Shown here: positions 35,421 through 43,041 of the stretch, piece by piece
Numbering within the stretch: the stretch's first letter is position 1
Layout of the letters: the number at the start of each line of letters is the position of its first letter
NCBI RefSeq assembly: GCF_040365225.1
Contig: NZ_AP028055.1
Span: forward strand, 1,488,001-1,552,000
Source: Bacteroides sedimenti
GTDB taxonomy: Bacteria > Bacteroidota > Bacteroidia > Bacteroidales > Bacteroidaceae
DNA: 64,000 nt
Direction: 5' to 3'
Program-made: the position numbers and the translations under genes
The notes under the pieces: model-generated
What the model saw: only the letters and a program-made list of their open reading frames with translations
Database searches by the model: none
What the model was told of the DNA's origin: nothing

Positions 35421-35487
35421 TGATATAGCGAAGTTGTCATTCGTTTGCGCATGCTCCTTTCTATATCATAAACAAAGAGAGGAGTAT
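35421..35487 (+). promoter_or_regulatory. Mutually exclusive hairpins controlling the transporter RBS
   Basis: Stem 1: TGATATAG (35421-35428) pairs with CTATATCA (35461-35468), extended past a bulged C by GAAG (35430-35433) with CTTT (35457-35460). Stem 2: ATGCTCCTTTC (35451-35461) pairs over 11 bp (two G-U) with GAGAGGAGTAT (35477-35487), burying the Shine-Dalgarno GAGAGGAG right up to the ATG at 35488. The stems share 35457-35461, so only one can form. A ribosome finishing the leader ORF would cover the 5' arm of stem 1 and favour the masked state. Confidence 0.7.
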
Positions 35488-36756
35488 ATGAAATCTTTGA
35501 CCACGTTTTATTTAAGCCGTGTCATTGGAAAGAAAGTGTATAACACTAACGGCAATTTTGTGGGTACAGTTAAGGATTTGCTAGTCGATTCCGCCTATTT
35601 AAGTCAAACATCAGAACGTCCTCTGGTAAATGGCATCAAAATCAAATGCAACGGTCAGTTTGCATTTTATTCATTCCAATATTTTAAAGTCGACAAAGTC
35701 AACGGGAAAATGAAAATAACCTGTGACCAACTTGTTGAACTATCTCCTGAAAGCATTGAAAATGACTTGCACCTGGCAAGCGTGGTTCTTGATAAACAAA
35801 TCGTTGATCTCAACGGCCGAAAGTTGGTTCGTGTAAACGATATCCGACTTGCTACCATTGCCAATGGCACCTTTGCGGTTGCGGTAGATATAGGGATTGA
35901 AGGACTACTGCGAAGAATCGGGATTGCCAAACCCATCAAAAGAACCTTGTCGAGGTTCCATGTCAACATTCCAGCCAAGTTTATTCTTTGGGAAGATGTG
36001 GAAGCCATCGATTTTTCAAACTTAAACATAAAACTTTCTAAAAGTCATTCCAAGCTTCAAACCCTTCACCCTTCCGATTTGGCTGATATCATGGAAGACT
36101 TAGGTCGAAAAGCGAGCGAAGAGATGTTCTTGTCGTTGGATGAAGAAAAAGCAGCCGACGTACTTGAAGAGCTGGAACCGGATGTTCAGATTCATCTTAT
36201 AGAAAGTCTTTCGGTAGAAAAAGCAGCCGATATTCTGGAGAAAATGCCAGCCGATGAGATCACAGATATCTTAAATTCGCTGGAAGACGAGAAAGCGGAA
36301 CTCCTGCTGAACGAAATGGAAAAGAAAACATCCCAGGAAGTTCGGGAATTATTGGTTTATCCGGAGAACTCAGTGGGAAGTATCATGGCTACCGAATACA
36401 TGTCGTTCAGTAAAGACATCACCGTCAATGAAATTCTGAATGAACTGAGGGATAAGAAGCCCGAAGCAGCAACACTGTATAATCTATTTGTTACCGACGA
36501 GAAAGATGAATTAATCGCAACCTTCTCACTGCGTGATATGGTTGTCTCCTCTCCCGAAACAAAAGTTAGCGAAATTATGCAGCCTTCCCCAATCTTTTTG
36601 CGGGATGACGAGGAGATAGATGAAATCGCCGAACTCGTTTCCAAATACAACATGTTGGCAATACCGGTAGTCGATAATGACGATATACTACAAGGAGTGG
36701 TAGTCATTGACGACGTTATCGAGGACTTAATTAACAAACGCAGAACCAACAAATAA
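35488..36756 (+). CDS. PRC-barrel / MgtE_N / CBS protein, magnesium-transport partner
   Basis: This 422-residue soluble protein has two PRC-barrel-like segments (about 1-85 and 90-165), then an MgtE intracellular N domain (about 190-295; DLADIMEDLGRKASEEMFLSLDEEKAADVLEELEP in part) and a CBS pair (about 300-420). It lacks the membrane part of MgtE. MgtE_N and CBS domains bind Mg2+ and gate the channel in MgtE. The Nramp-related transporter gene follows after 14 nt, so this is probably its Mg2+-sensing regulator. I chose the ATG at 35488 after the strong GAGAGGAG; the longer frame from 35434 starts with TTG inside the regulatory hairpins. Confidence 0.88.
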   Translation: MKSLTTFYLSRVIGKKVYNTNGNFVGTVKDLLVDSAYLSQTSERPLVNGIKIKCNGQFAFYSFQYFKVDKVNGKMKITCDQLVELSPESIENDLHLASVVLDKQIVDLNGRKLVRVNDIRLATIANGTFAVAVDIGIEGLLRRIGIAKPIKRTLSRFHVNIPAKFILWEDVEAIDFSNLNIKLSKSHSKLQTLHPSDLADIMEDLGRKASEEMFLSLDEEKAADVLEELEPDVQIHLIESLSVEKAADILEKMPADEITDILNSLEDEKAELLLNEMEKKTSQEVRELLVYPENSVGSIMATEYMSFSKDITVNEILNELRDKKPEAATLYNLFVTDEKDELIATFSLRDMVVSSPETKVSEIMQPSPIFLRDDEEIDEIAELVSKYNMLAIPVVDNDDILQGVVVIDDVIEDLINKRRTNK

Positions 36757-36770
36757 GAATACCGCATTTT

Positions 36771-38015
36771 ATGTTCAAAAATAAAAAGACTTTTTTTCGT
36801 CAGCTAGGAATGTTCCTGGCTATTCTAGGCCCTGGAATCATTACCGGAAGTGTTGATAACGATGCAGGTGGAATCACCACCTATTCCGTTGCAGGTGCAG
36901 TTTATGGCTATAATCTGCTCTGGACACTTGTTCCTTCATTTATTGTACTTATCGTTATTCAGGAGATGAATGCCCGAATGGGTATTGTTACCGGTAAAGG
37001 GCTTGCCGACCTTATTCGTGAGAATGCAGGAGTAAAAATTACCTTTTTTATATTTATCGGTCTGCTTGCTGCCGACATAGGTAATACCACCACCGAGTTT
37101 GCAGGTGTGGCAGGTAGTATGGAACTGTTTGGGGTAAGCAAATACATTTCTGTTCCCATAGTCGGAATTCTGGTTTGGATATTAGTCGTCAAGGGCACCT
37201 ATCAGATTGCCGAACGAATATTTCTGCTATTCAGCATTTCATTATTAATGTACGTTGTATCAGCAGTTATGGGAAAACCTCATTGGGGAGAAATAGGTCA
37301 TGCAATGGTTCATCCGCAAATGGAGATGAACACTAAGAGTCTGGCCATGATTATCGGTATTATCGGTACAACCATTGCTCCCTGGATGCAGTTTTACATG
37401 CAATCGTCCGTTATCGAGAAAGGGCTGAAGATGAAGAATTACAAATATTCCCTCATCGATATTGTTGTAGGATGCGTTGCTACCGTTGTAGTTGCCTTCT
37501 TTATCATCGTTGCCTGCGCTTCAACTTTGCATGTTAACGGAGTACAGATAAACGAAGCAAAGGACGCTGCTATGGCTTTGAAGCCCCTTGCTGGCGAGCT
37601 CGCATCGCAGTTCTTTGCGTTTGGTCTTTTCATTGCCTCTATCTTTTCGGCAACCATCCTACCATTGGCTACAGCCTTTTATGTTTGTGAAGCTTTTGGG
37701 TTCGAAGCCGGCATTGACAAGAAATGGGACGAAGCAAAAGAGTTTTATATCCTCTATACAGGTATCCTTATTCTTTCTGTCATCATCATCCTTATTCCTA
37801 ATGCACCACTAATTGAGATATCGCTGTGGTCGCAGGTTATCAACGGAATTCTTCTGCCCGTTGTACTTGTATGCATGATTCTACTGGTGAATAACAAAAA
37901 GATCATGGGCCAATATGTAAACAAGCCTGTCAACAATATTATCGGATGGGGCTCGGTAATTATTCTGATTGCCCTTTCTCTACTACTTTTGATACTGCCA
38001 TTATTCAGTAAATAG
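36771..38015 (+). CDS. Nramp-related transporter, probable Mg2+ type
   Basis: This 414-residue, 11-helix LeuT-fold transporter departs from canonical Nramp at both metal-site motifs. The TM1 DPGN motif is replaced by DNDAGG (29-34), and the TM6 Met-Pro-His is replaced by Ala203-Pro204-Trp205 (TTIAPWMQF). Loss of the soft-metal methionine is the mark of Nramp-related magnesium transporters (NRMT), which accept Mg2+ but not transition metals well. Its partner upstream carries MgtE_N and CBS domains, supporting Mg2+. A CCGGCAGA/TCTGCCGG hairpin follows at 38034-38056. Confidence 0.85.
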   Translation: MFKNKKTFFRQLGMFLAILGPGIITGSVDNDAGGITTYSVAGAVYGYNLLWTLVPSFIVLIVIQEMNARMGIVTGKGLADLIRENAGVKITFFIFIGLLAADIGNTTTEFAGVAGSMELFGVSKYISVPIVGILVWILVVKGTYQIAERIFLLFSISLLMYVVSAVMGKPHWGEIGHAMVHPQMEMNTKSLAMIIGIIGTTIAPWMQFYMQSSVIEKGLKMKNYKYSLIDIVVGCVATVVVAFFIIVACASTLHVNGVQINEAKDAAMALKPLAGELASQFFAFGLFIASIFSATILPLATAFYVCEAFGFEAGIDKKWDEAKEFYILYTGILILSVIIILIPNAPLIEISLWSQVINGILLPVVLVCMILLVNNKKIMGQYVNKPVNNIIGWGSVIILIALSLLLLILPLFSK

Positions 38016-38033
38016 TAGTTCCGTTAGTAAAAC

Positions 38034-38056
38034 CCGGCAGAATAAAAATCTGCCGG
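38034..38056. terminator. Hairpin after the Nramp-related gene
   Basis: CCGGCAGA (38034-38041) pairs with TCTGCCGG (38049-38056) with a 7-nt loop. The downstream sequence is A-rich rather than U-rich on the + strand, so terminator efficiency is uncertain. Confidence 0.55.
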
Positions 38057-38098
38057 TAAAAACAAAAAGCAACAATTGGATGTTCACTCCATATATAA

Positions 38099-38106
38099 TA
38101 TATTTG
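38099..38106 (+). promoter_or_regulatory. Putative -7 box (TATATTTG) of the thioredoxin pair
   Basis: TATATTTG lies 39 nt upstream of the thioredoxin ATG at 38146. Confidence 0.6.
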
Positions 38107-38145
38107 TCCAATTCATCAGATAAATAACTATTAAATAGAAAATAT

Positions 38146-38442
38146 ATGGAAAAGTTTGTAGATGTAATCCAGAGTAATAGTCCGGTATTAGTGGATTTCT
38201 TTGCAGAATGGTGTGGTCCTTGCAAAATAATGAAGCCTATTCTTGAGGACCTGAAAAAACAAATAGGAGATTCGGCCAGAATCATCAAGATTGATGTCGA
38301 TCAGTACGAAGAACTAGCTGCAAAATATCAGATTCAATCAGTCCCGACTCTGATGATATTCAAAGATGGAGCTCCTAAATGGAGACAATCTGGTGTGATG
38401 CAAGCATCTGATTTAAAAGAAATCATTGAAAAATATAAATAA
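38146..38442 (+). CDS. trxA: Thioredoxin
   Basis: This 98-residue cytosolic thioredoxin has WCGPC at 22-26 (FFAEWCGPCKIMKP) and the cis-Pro loop SVPTLMIF. It is slightly shorter than E. coli TrxA at the N-terminus. It reduces protein disulfides using thioredoxin reductase, which is not in this window. A membrane-tethered thioredoxin gene follows after 6 nt. Confidence 0.95.
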   Translation: MEKFVDVIQSNSPVLVDFFAEWCGPCKIMKPILEDLKKQIGDSARIIKIDVDQYEELAAKYQIQSVPTLMIFKDGAPKWRQSGVMQASDLKEIIEKYK

Positions 38443-38448
38443 AACAAT

Positions 38449-38958
38449 ATGAATAAAATTCTAATTATAGCCACAGTAGTACTTTTGGGAGTGGTCACTT
38501 TTGCGTACGCTCATTCTCAGTTGAATCAGAAAGAAGGAACAAATAAAGAAACAATAAGTCAGCAAAGCAACAAAAATAAAATAGGAAAAGGAGTAGTAAT
38601 TCAGATGAATAAAGATTTGTATCTGAAGAACGTTGCCGACTACCGCAATATCAAAGAATGGAAATTCAAAGGAAACTTACCTGCCGTAATCGATTTTTAT
38701 GCCGACTGGTGCGGACCCTGCCGCCAGGTAGCTCCTCTTATGAAAGAGCTGGCCAAAGAGTATGAAGGAAAAATCACTATCTACAAAGTAAATACGGACG
38801 AGGAAAAAGAGCTTGCAACTGCAATCGGAATAGAGAGCTTACCAACCATAATGTTCATCCCTATGAAGGGAGACCCACAAGTTATTGTCGGATCGGCAGA
38901 CAAGGCGACCTTTAAAAAGGCTATCGACCAGGTATTGCTGGCCAAGCCTGCCCGGTAA
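38449..38958 (+). CDS. Membrane-anchored or secreted thioredoxin-family protein
   Basis: This 169-residue protein has an N-terminal hydrophobic segment (2-21), a Gln/Lys/Asn linker (22-50), and a thioredoxin domain with WCGPC at 87-91 (DFYADWCGPCRQV) and the loop SLPTIMFIPM. It should be periplasmic, anchored or exported, where a reducing thioredoxin could work with TlpA-type proteins. It is cotranscribed with the cytosolic thioredoxin. Confidence 0.9.
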   Translation: MNKILIIATVVLLGVVTFAYAHSQLNQKEGTNKETISQQSNKNKIGKGVVIQMNKDLYLKNVADYRNIKEWKFKGNLPAVIDFYADWCGPCRQVAPLMKELAKEYEGKITIYKVNTDEEKELATAIGIESLPTIMFIPMKGDPQVIVGSADKATFKKAIDQVLLAKPAR

Positions 38959-39025
38959 TCTTTTGTCCGCTTCATTCAAGAACAGAAAAGCAATAAACTG
39001 ATTTATATCATTCAACCTCAACTTT

Positions 39026-39090
39026 CAGAAAGCTGTTTTAAACTAAACCATTTATCAAAACAATGAATGGCAGTTTAGGACAGCTTTCTG
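39026..39090. terminator. Long imperfect hairpin after the thioredoxin operon
   Basis: CAGAAAGCTGT (39026-39036) pairs perfectly with ACAGCTTTCTG (39080-39090). Inside, TAAACT pairs with AGTTTA and CCATT with AATGG. It is followed by CTTTTGT. It is a large hairpin for a terminator and could also be a processed 3' element. Confidence 0.65.
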
Positions 39091-39219
39091 CTTTTGTACT
39101 CTAACCCTTAAAAGAGGGTGAATTATATGCTATATAGAAATGTGTAGCCCTCTCTCAGGAACAAAATTACTATCATCTTTTTAGGTGAAACATTCCTAAT
39201 AAATGAATCATTCCTAATA

Positions 39220-39253
39220 AAAAAGGGACTGCTCCAGAAAGAGCAATCCCTTT
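39220..39253 (-). terminator. Terminator of the fur-rubrerythrin unit
   Basis: AAAGGGA..GCTC pairs with GAGC..TCCCTTT around CAGAAA. On the minus strand the stem is followed by TTTTTATTAGG. It lies about 40 nt past the rubrerythrin stop. Two copies of CATTCCTAATAAA lie just beyond it, at about 39191-39218. Confidence 0.75.
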
Positions 39254-39293
39254 AAGATTAACCATAATAATACAAATTTCTATGGAAAACGGA

Positions 39294-39842
39294 TTATTTA
39301 AAATACCTATTGTACAATCCTTCGAATCCTTTTCCGTGACGAGCCTCATCTTTACACATTTCATGAACTGTATCATGAATTGCATCCAGATTCAGTTGTT
39401 TAGCTCTAGTTGCAATACGCTTCTTATCTTCGCATGCACCTTGCTCAGCATCTTTACGCTTCATCAGGTTTGTTTTGGTATCCCATACCACATCTCCTAG
39501 TAATTCTGCAAATTTAGAGGCATGTTCAGCTTCTTCCCAAGCATATCTTTTGAATGCTTCTGCAATTTCAGGATATCCTTCACGATCAGCCTGACGGCTC
39601 ATAGCCAAGTACATTCCCACTTCAGTACATTCGCCCATAAAGTGATTGTTCAGATCCTTAATCATCTCTTCGTCACAACCCTTCGCCACACCAATTACAT
39701 GCTCGTCTGCGAAAGTCAGAGCACCTGAAGTCTCTTCTACTTCAACAAATTTGTTGGCAGGAGCCTTACACAACGGACACTTTTCTGGAGCTGCATCACC
39801 TTCATGAACATAACCACATACTGTACATCTAAATTTTTTCAT
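39294..39842 (-). CDS. Reverse rubrerythrin (peroxide/oxygen reductase)
   Basis: This 182-residue protein has the rubredoxin-type Fe(SCys)4 domain at its N-terminus (C6, C9, C22, C25), followed by a ferritin-like diiron domain (about 55-180) with E-x-x-H helices such as GECTEVGMYLAMSRQADREG and WEEAEHASKFAELLG. This order is reversed from classical rubrerythrin and is known as reverse rubrerythrin, which reduces H2O2 and O2 in anaerobes. It lies 18 nt after a Fur/PerR regulator gene, which probably controls it. Confidence 0.93.
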   Translation of the reverse strand: MKKFRCTVCGYVHEGDAAPEKCPLCKAPANKFVEVEETSGALTFADEHVIGVAKGCDEEMIKDLNNHFMGECTEVGMYLAMSRQADREGYPEIAEAFKRYAWEEAEHASKFAELLGDVVWDTKTNLMKRKDAEQGACEDKKRIATRAKQLNLDAIHDTVHEMCKDEARHGKGFEGLYNRYFK

Positions 39843-39860
39843 GTTTCTTTTGTTTTTGAG

Positions 39861-40280
39861 TTAATTAATATCTGTGTTTTTAGAACAATTCTTACAGGTT
39901 CCTTTGTAATAATAGTGCATTTCAGTAATAATGTGACCATCAGCCTCCATCTGCATTACATTCTTTACTGCCGGAGGCATTGGTAAATCATAAATCTTTC
40001 CGCACTTCCTGCACAAAAAGTGTGAATGAGGGGTGGTGTCTCCATCGAAGCATACATTATTTTCATCGATGGTAAGCATCAACGCCGCTCCATGTTCAGC
40101 CAATAGTCTCAACGTATTATGCACTGTTGTTTTCGATAATGTAGGCATAGACCCGCACAAATCTGAATAAACCACCTCTGCCGAGGGATGTGTGCGGTGA
40201 GTTAATAAGTAATCCATAATAGCAATCCTTTGTAATGAAGGTTTGATATTACATTCCAGCAATTTGTCATATGCATCCAT
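39861..40280 (-). CDS. Fur family regulator, PerR-like
   Basis: This 139-residue protein has a winged-helix DNA-binding domain (about 10-80; LQRIAIMDYLLTHRTHPSAEVVYSDLCGSMPTLSKTTVHNTLRLLAEHG in part) and a dimerisation/metal domain with His-rich HSHFLCRKCG and CKNC forming the structural zinc site. Adjacency to rubrerythrin suggests peroxide sensing (PerR) rather than iron uptake control. Three ATATCGATT copies upstream are candidate self-operators. Confidence 0.9.
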   Translation of the reverse strand: MDAYDKLLECNIKPSLQRIAIMDYLLTHRTHPSAEVVYSDLCGSMPTLSKTTVHNTLRLLAEHGAALMLTIDENNVCFDGDTTPHSHFLCRKCGKIYDLPMPPAVKNVMQMEADGHIITEMHYYYKGTCKNCSKNTDIN

Positions 40281-40320
40281 TCTCTTGTTTTCTTTATAAA
40301 TTTGTAATAATTACATTTTG

Positions 40321-40414
40321 ATATCGATTGCAAAGATATAGAGATTTCATTATTCTCCAAACAAATATCGATTTTTTTTTATTTTTTTTCGCAAGATAAT
40401 TAATAATATCGATT
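40321..40414. promoter_or_regulatory. Triple ATATCGATT operator-like repeat upstream of fur/perR
   Basis: Identical ATATCGATT copies lie at 40321-40329, 40365-40373 and 40406-40414, spaced 44 and 41 bp (about four helical turns). The nearest is 41 nt upstream of the Fur-family gene's ATG. They lie in the divergent gap to nadE. The motif is not the classical Fur or PerR box, so binding is inferred. Confidence 0.6.
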
Positions 40415-40540
40415 AATCATTCTGTTATTTCTTTGGAAAACTATTGCAAACTTTCGCGTAGCTTTGATTCATTTGAAAGTTATTAATCCTCCTTTACATA
40501 AATAAAAGAGGATATTTAACCGGAATCACATAGATTTCAT

Positions 40541-40548
40541 TATTTTTG
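40541..40548 (+). promoter_or_regulatory. Putative -7 box (TATTTTTG) of nadE
   Basis: TATTTTTG fits TAnnTTTG and lies 27 nt before the nadE ATG. Confidence 0.6.
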
Positions 40549-40575
40549 CATTACTAATTGATAAACTGAAAGACC

Positions 40576-42501
40576 ATGAACTACGGATTTGTAAAAGTGG
40601 CAGCTGCGGTGCCACGGGTTAAAGTAGCCGATTGCCAGTATAATGTCGACCAAATTGAAGGAATGATATTCGAAGCCGAAGAAAAAGGAGTACAGATTAT
40701 CACCTTCCCCGAATTATGCATTACCGGATACTCCTGCGCCGATCTGTTTGCACAGAATATTCTTCTGGAAAAAGCGGAGATGGGACTGGTACAACTGATG
40801 AACAATACCCGTCAGCTTGATATCATTTGCGTGGTAGGCATGCCGGTTGCTACGAACACTATTCTTATCAATGCCGCGGTAGTCTTTCAGCATGGTAAGA
40901 TTCTTGGTATAGTTCCCAAGACCTATCTGCCCAATTATAAGGAGTTTTACGAACAGCGCTGGTTTACTGCCGCCAGAGATGTGACAGACAAGAATGTACG
41001 TCTATGCGGCCAGCTGGCTCCCGTGAGTGCAGACCTTCTTTTTGATACTCCCGATGCCTGTTTTGGCGTTGAAATATGCGAGGACCTCTGGTCGGTCATT
41101 CCTCCTAGCTCCAAGCTGGCACTAAAAGGTGCTGAAATTCTGATCAATCTCTCTGCTGACAACGAAGGGATTGCCAAACATAATTATGTACGCTCGCTCA
41201 TCAGCCAGCAATCGGCCCGTTGCATTGCCGGCTATATCTTTTCATCCTGCGGGTTTGGAGAATCAACTACCGATCTGGTATTTGCAGGCAATGGACTGAT
41301 TTATGAAAACGGATTACTGATCGCAGAATCAAAACGCTTTAGTCTGGAAGAGCAATTGGTTATAAGCGAAATCGATGTGGAGCGCCTACGAACAGCAAGA
41401 CGCATTAACACCACATTCTCTGCAAACAGCGGTGATTACAAAGATGCAGAAGCCATTCATGTGACTACCGACATAACCAATGCAAAACCTCTAACCTTGA
41501 CCCGAAAAATAGAAGCACTCCCATTTGTACCTTCAGGCAAAACACTGAATGAACGATGCGAGGAGATTTTCGAGATACAGGTTTCAGGACTAGCCAAACG
41601 CCTTGTACATACTCAGGCAAAAACCGCTGTCATTGGTATTTCGGGTGGGCTAGACTCGACACTTGCACTTCTGGTATGCGTAAAGACCTTCGACAAACTA
41701 GGTTTATCACGTAAGGGAATACTGGGAGTCACCATGCCAGGCTTCGGAACTACCGACCGTACTTACAACAACGCTATCCGGCTGATGGAGGAACTAGGAA
41801 TATCCACACGCGAAATTGATATCAAAGCAGCTTGCATACAGCACTTCCGAGATATCAACCACGATATTAACGTACACGATGTGACATACGAAAACTCGCA
41901 GGCACGCGAACGTACACAGATTCTGATGGATATCGCCAATCAAACGGGAGGTATGGTGGTTGGTACCGGCGACCTCTCCGAACTGGCACTGGGATGGGCC
42001 ACCTACAACGGAGACCATATGTCCATGTACGGAGTCAACGTCAGCATTCCCAAAACGCTGGTGAGGCACCTTGTAGACTGGGTTAGCCAAAACGAGGTGG
42101 AAGAAGCCGCCTCTGTCATCCTGAACGACATTGTAGACACCCCTATCAGCCCCGAACTTATCCCGGCTGATGAGGATGGAAATATTACGCAAAAGACAGA
42201 GGACTTGGTTGGGCCCTACGAATTGCACGACTTCTTCCTGTATCAAACACTACGATTTGGCTTCCGTCCTGCTAAGATTTTCTTTTTGGCAAACATTGCT
42301 TTTGGAAGCAGATATGACAAGCCCACCATCAAGAAATGGCTTCACACTTTCTTCCGCCGGTTCTTCAACCAGCAGTTCAAACGTTCCTGTTTGCCCGACG
42401 GACCAAAAGTAGGAAGCATCTCCATAAGTCCACGTGGCGACTGGCGCATGCCAAGTGATGCAAGCTCAGCATTATGGCTTAAAGAGATAGAAGAACTCTA
42501 A
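40576..42501 (+). CDS. nadE: Glutamine-dependent NAD+ synthetase
   Basis: This 641-residue enzyme amidates nicotinic acid adenine dinucleotide to NAD+. It fuses an N-terminal nitrilase-type glutaminase domain (1-275; catalytic Cys in FGVEICEDLW, Glu in TFPELCITGYSC) to a C-terminal ATP-pyrophosphatase domain with the P-loop GISGGLDSTL and the GTGDLSELALGW block. The length matches the long two-domain form. It is monocistronic, with a terminator 18 nt downstream. Confidence 0.96.
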   Translation: MNYGFVKVAAAVPRVKVADCQYNVDQIEGMIFEAEEKGVQIITFPELCITGYSCADLFAQNILLEKAEMGLVQLMNNTRQLDIICVVGMPVATNTILINAAVVFQHGKILGIVPKTYLPNYKEFYEQRWFTAARDVTDKNVRLCGQLAPVSADLLFDTPDACFGVEICEDLWSVIPPSSKLALKGAEILINLSADNEGIAKHNYVRSLISQQSARCIAGYIFSSCGFGESTTDLVFAGNGLIYENGLLIAESKRFSLEEQLVISEIDVERLRTARRINTTFSANSGDYKDAEAIHVTTDITNAKPLTLTRKIEALPFVPSGKTLNERCEEIFEIQVSGLAKRLVHTQAKTAVIGISGGLDSTLALLVCVKTFDKLGLSRKGILGVTMPGFGTTDRTYNNAIRLMEELGISTREIDIKAACIQHFRDINHDINVHDVTYENSQARERTQILMDIANQTGGMVVGTGDLSELALGWATYNGDHMSMYGVNVSIPKTLVRHLVDWVSQNEVEEAASVILNDIVDTPISPELIPADEDGNITQKTEDLVGPYELHDFFLYQTLRFGFRPAKIFFLANIAFGSRYDKPTIKKWLHTFFRRFFNQQFKRSCLPDGPKVGSISISPRGDWRMPSDASSALWLKEIEEL

Positions 42502-42518
42502 AATCTTTTAAATACAAT

Positions 42519-42549
42519 GAGGCGACCAGTAAAGTGTTCGCCTCTTTTT
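42519..42549 (+). terminator. Rho-independent terminator of nadE
   Basis: GAGGCGA (42519-42525) pairs with TCGCCTC (42538-42544), followed by TTTTTATTTTT. Confidence 0.9.
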
Positions 42550-42657
42550 ATTTTTAGAACCGGGATAAGCGGCATCACCCTAATTGACGAGCTCATGCAT
42601 TTCGGATACACTCATCGACATAGCAACAAGATATAATTTATAAAATCGAGAAATTAT

Positions 42658-42795
42658 CCCGGGGTTCAATATGTCTATTCGGGAGATTAGTTATTATTGC
42701 CGGGAAATTAATATTTCCTTGTACAAAACAATGCTTTCTTCTGTACAAAAGAATAAATTGTTCTGTACAAAAGATTGCATTCTTTTGTACAACAA
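42658..42795. repeat. Composite tandem array, 20-22 bp period (locus C)
   Basis: CGGG-type words recur at 42660, 42680 and 42701 (CGGGGTTCAAT, CGGGAGATTAG, CGGGAAATTAA), then TTGTACAA/CTGTACAAAA words with GTAC at 42721, 42743, 42765 and 42787, exactly 22 bp apart. One array therefore changes word halfway but keeps its phase. It lies between the nadE terminator and the promoter of the MGH1-like gene. Confidence 0.8.
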
Positions 42796-42946
42796 ATCAT
42801 TCATCTTACTAATAGTTATTTCAAAGTCATTCTAATCTTATATGTTTCATTATCAGATTTCTGTTTTTAGCTATTTATTCTTTTTAGAAACGACAATAAA
42901 AAGAAAATTGAGCCAAATTAAAACTTCCTGTTACATATATAATCGT

Positions 42947-42954
42947 TAACTTTG
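42947..42954 (+). promoter_or_regulatory. Putative -7 box (TAACTTTG)
   Basis: TAACTTTG fits the consensus and lies 87 nt upstream of the MGH1-like gene. The stretch 42796-42946 holds nothing else I recognise. Confidence 0.55.
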
Positions 42955-43041
42955 TAAAATAAGAAGTCGGACCATCAGACATATAAGAAAAAACAACACC
43001 TTATCTATACTAATTATATCAGACCACAAACAAAACAACAA

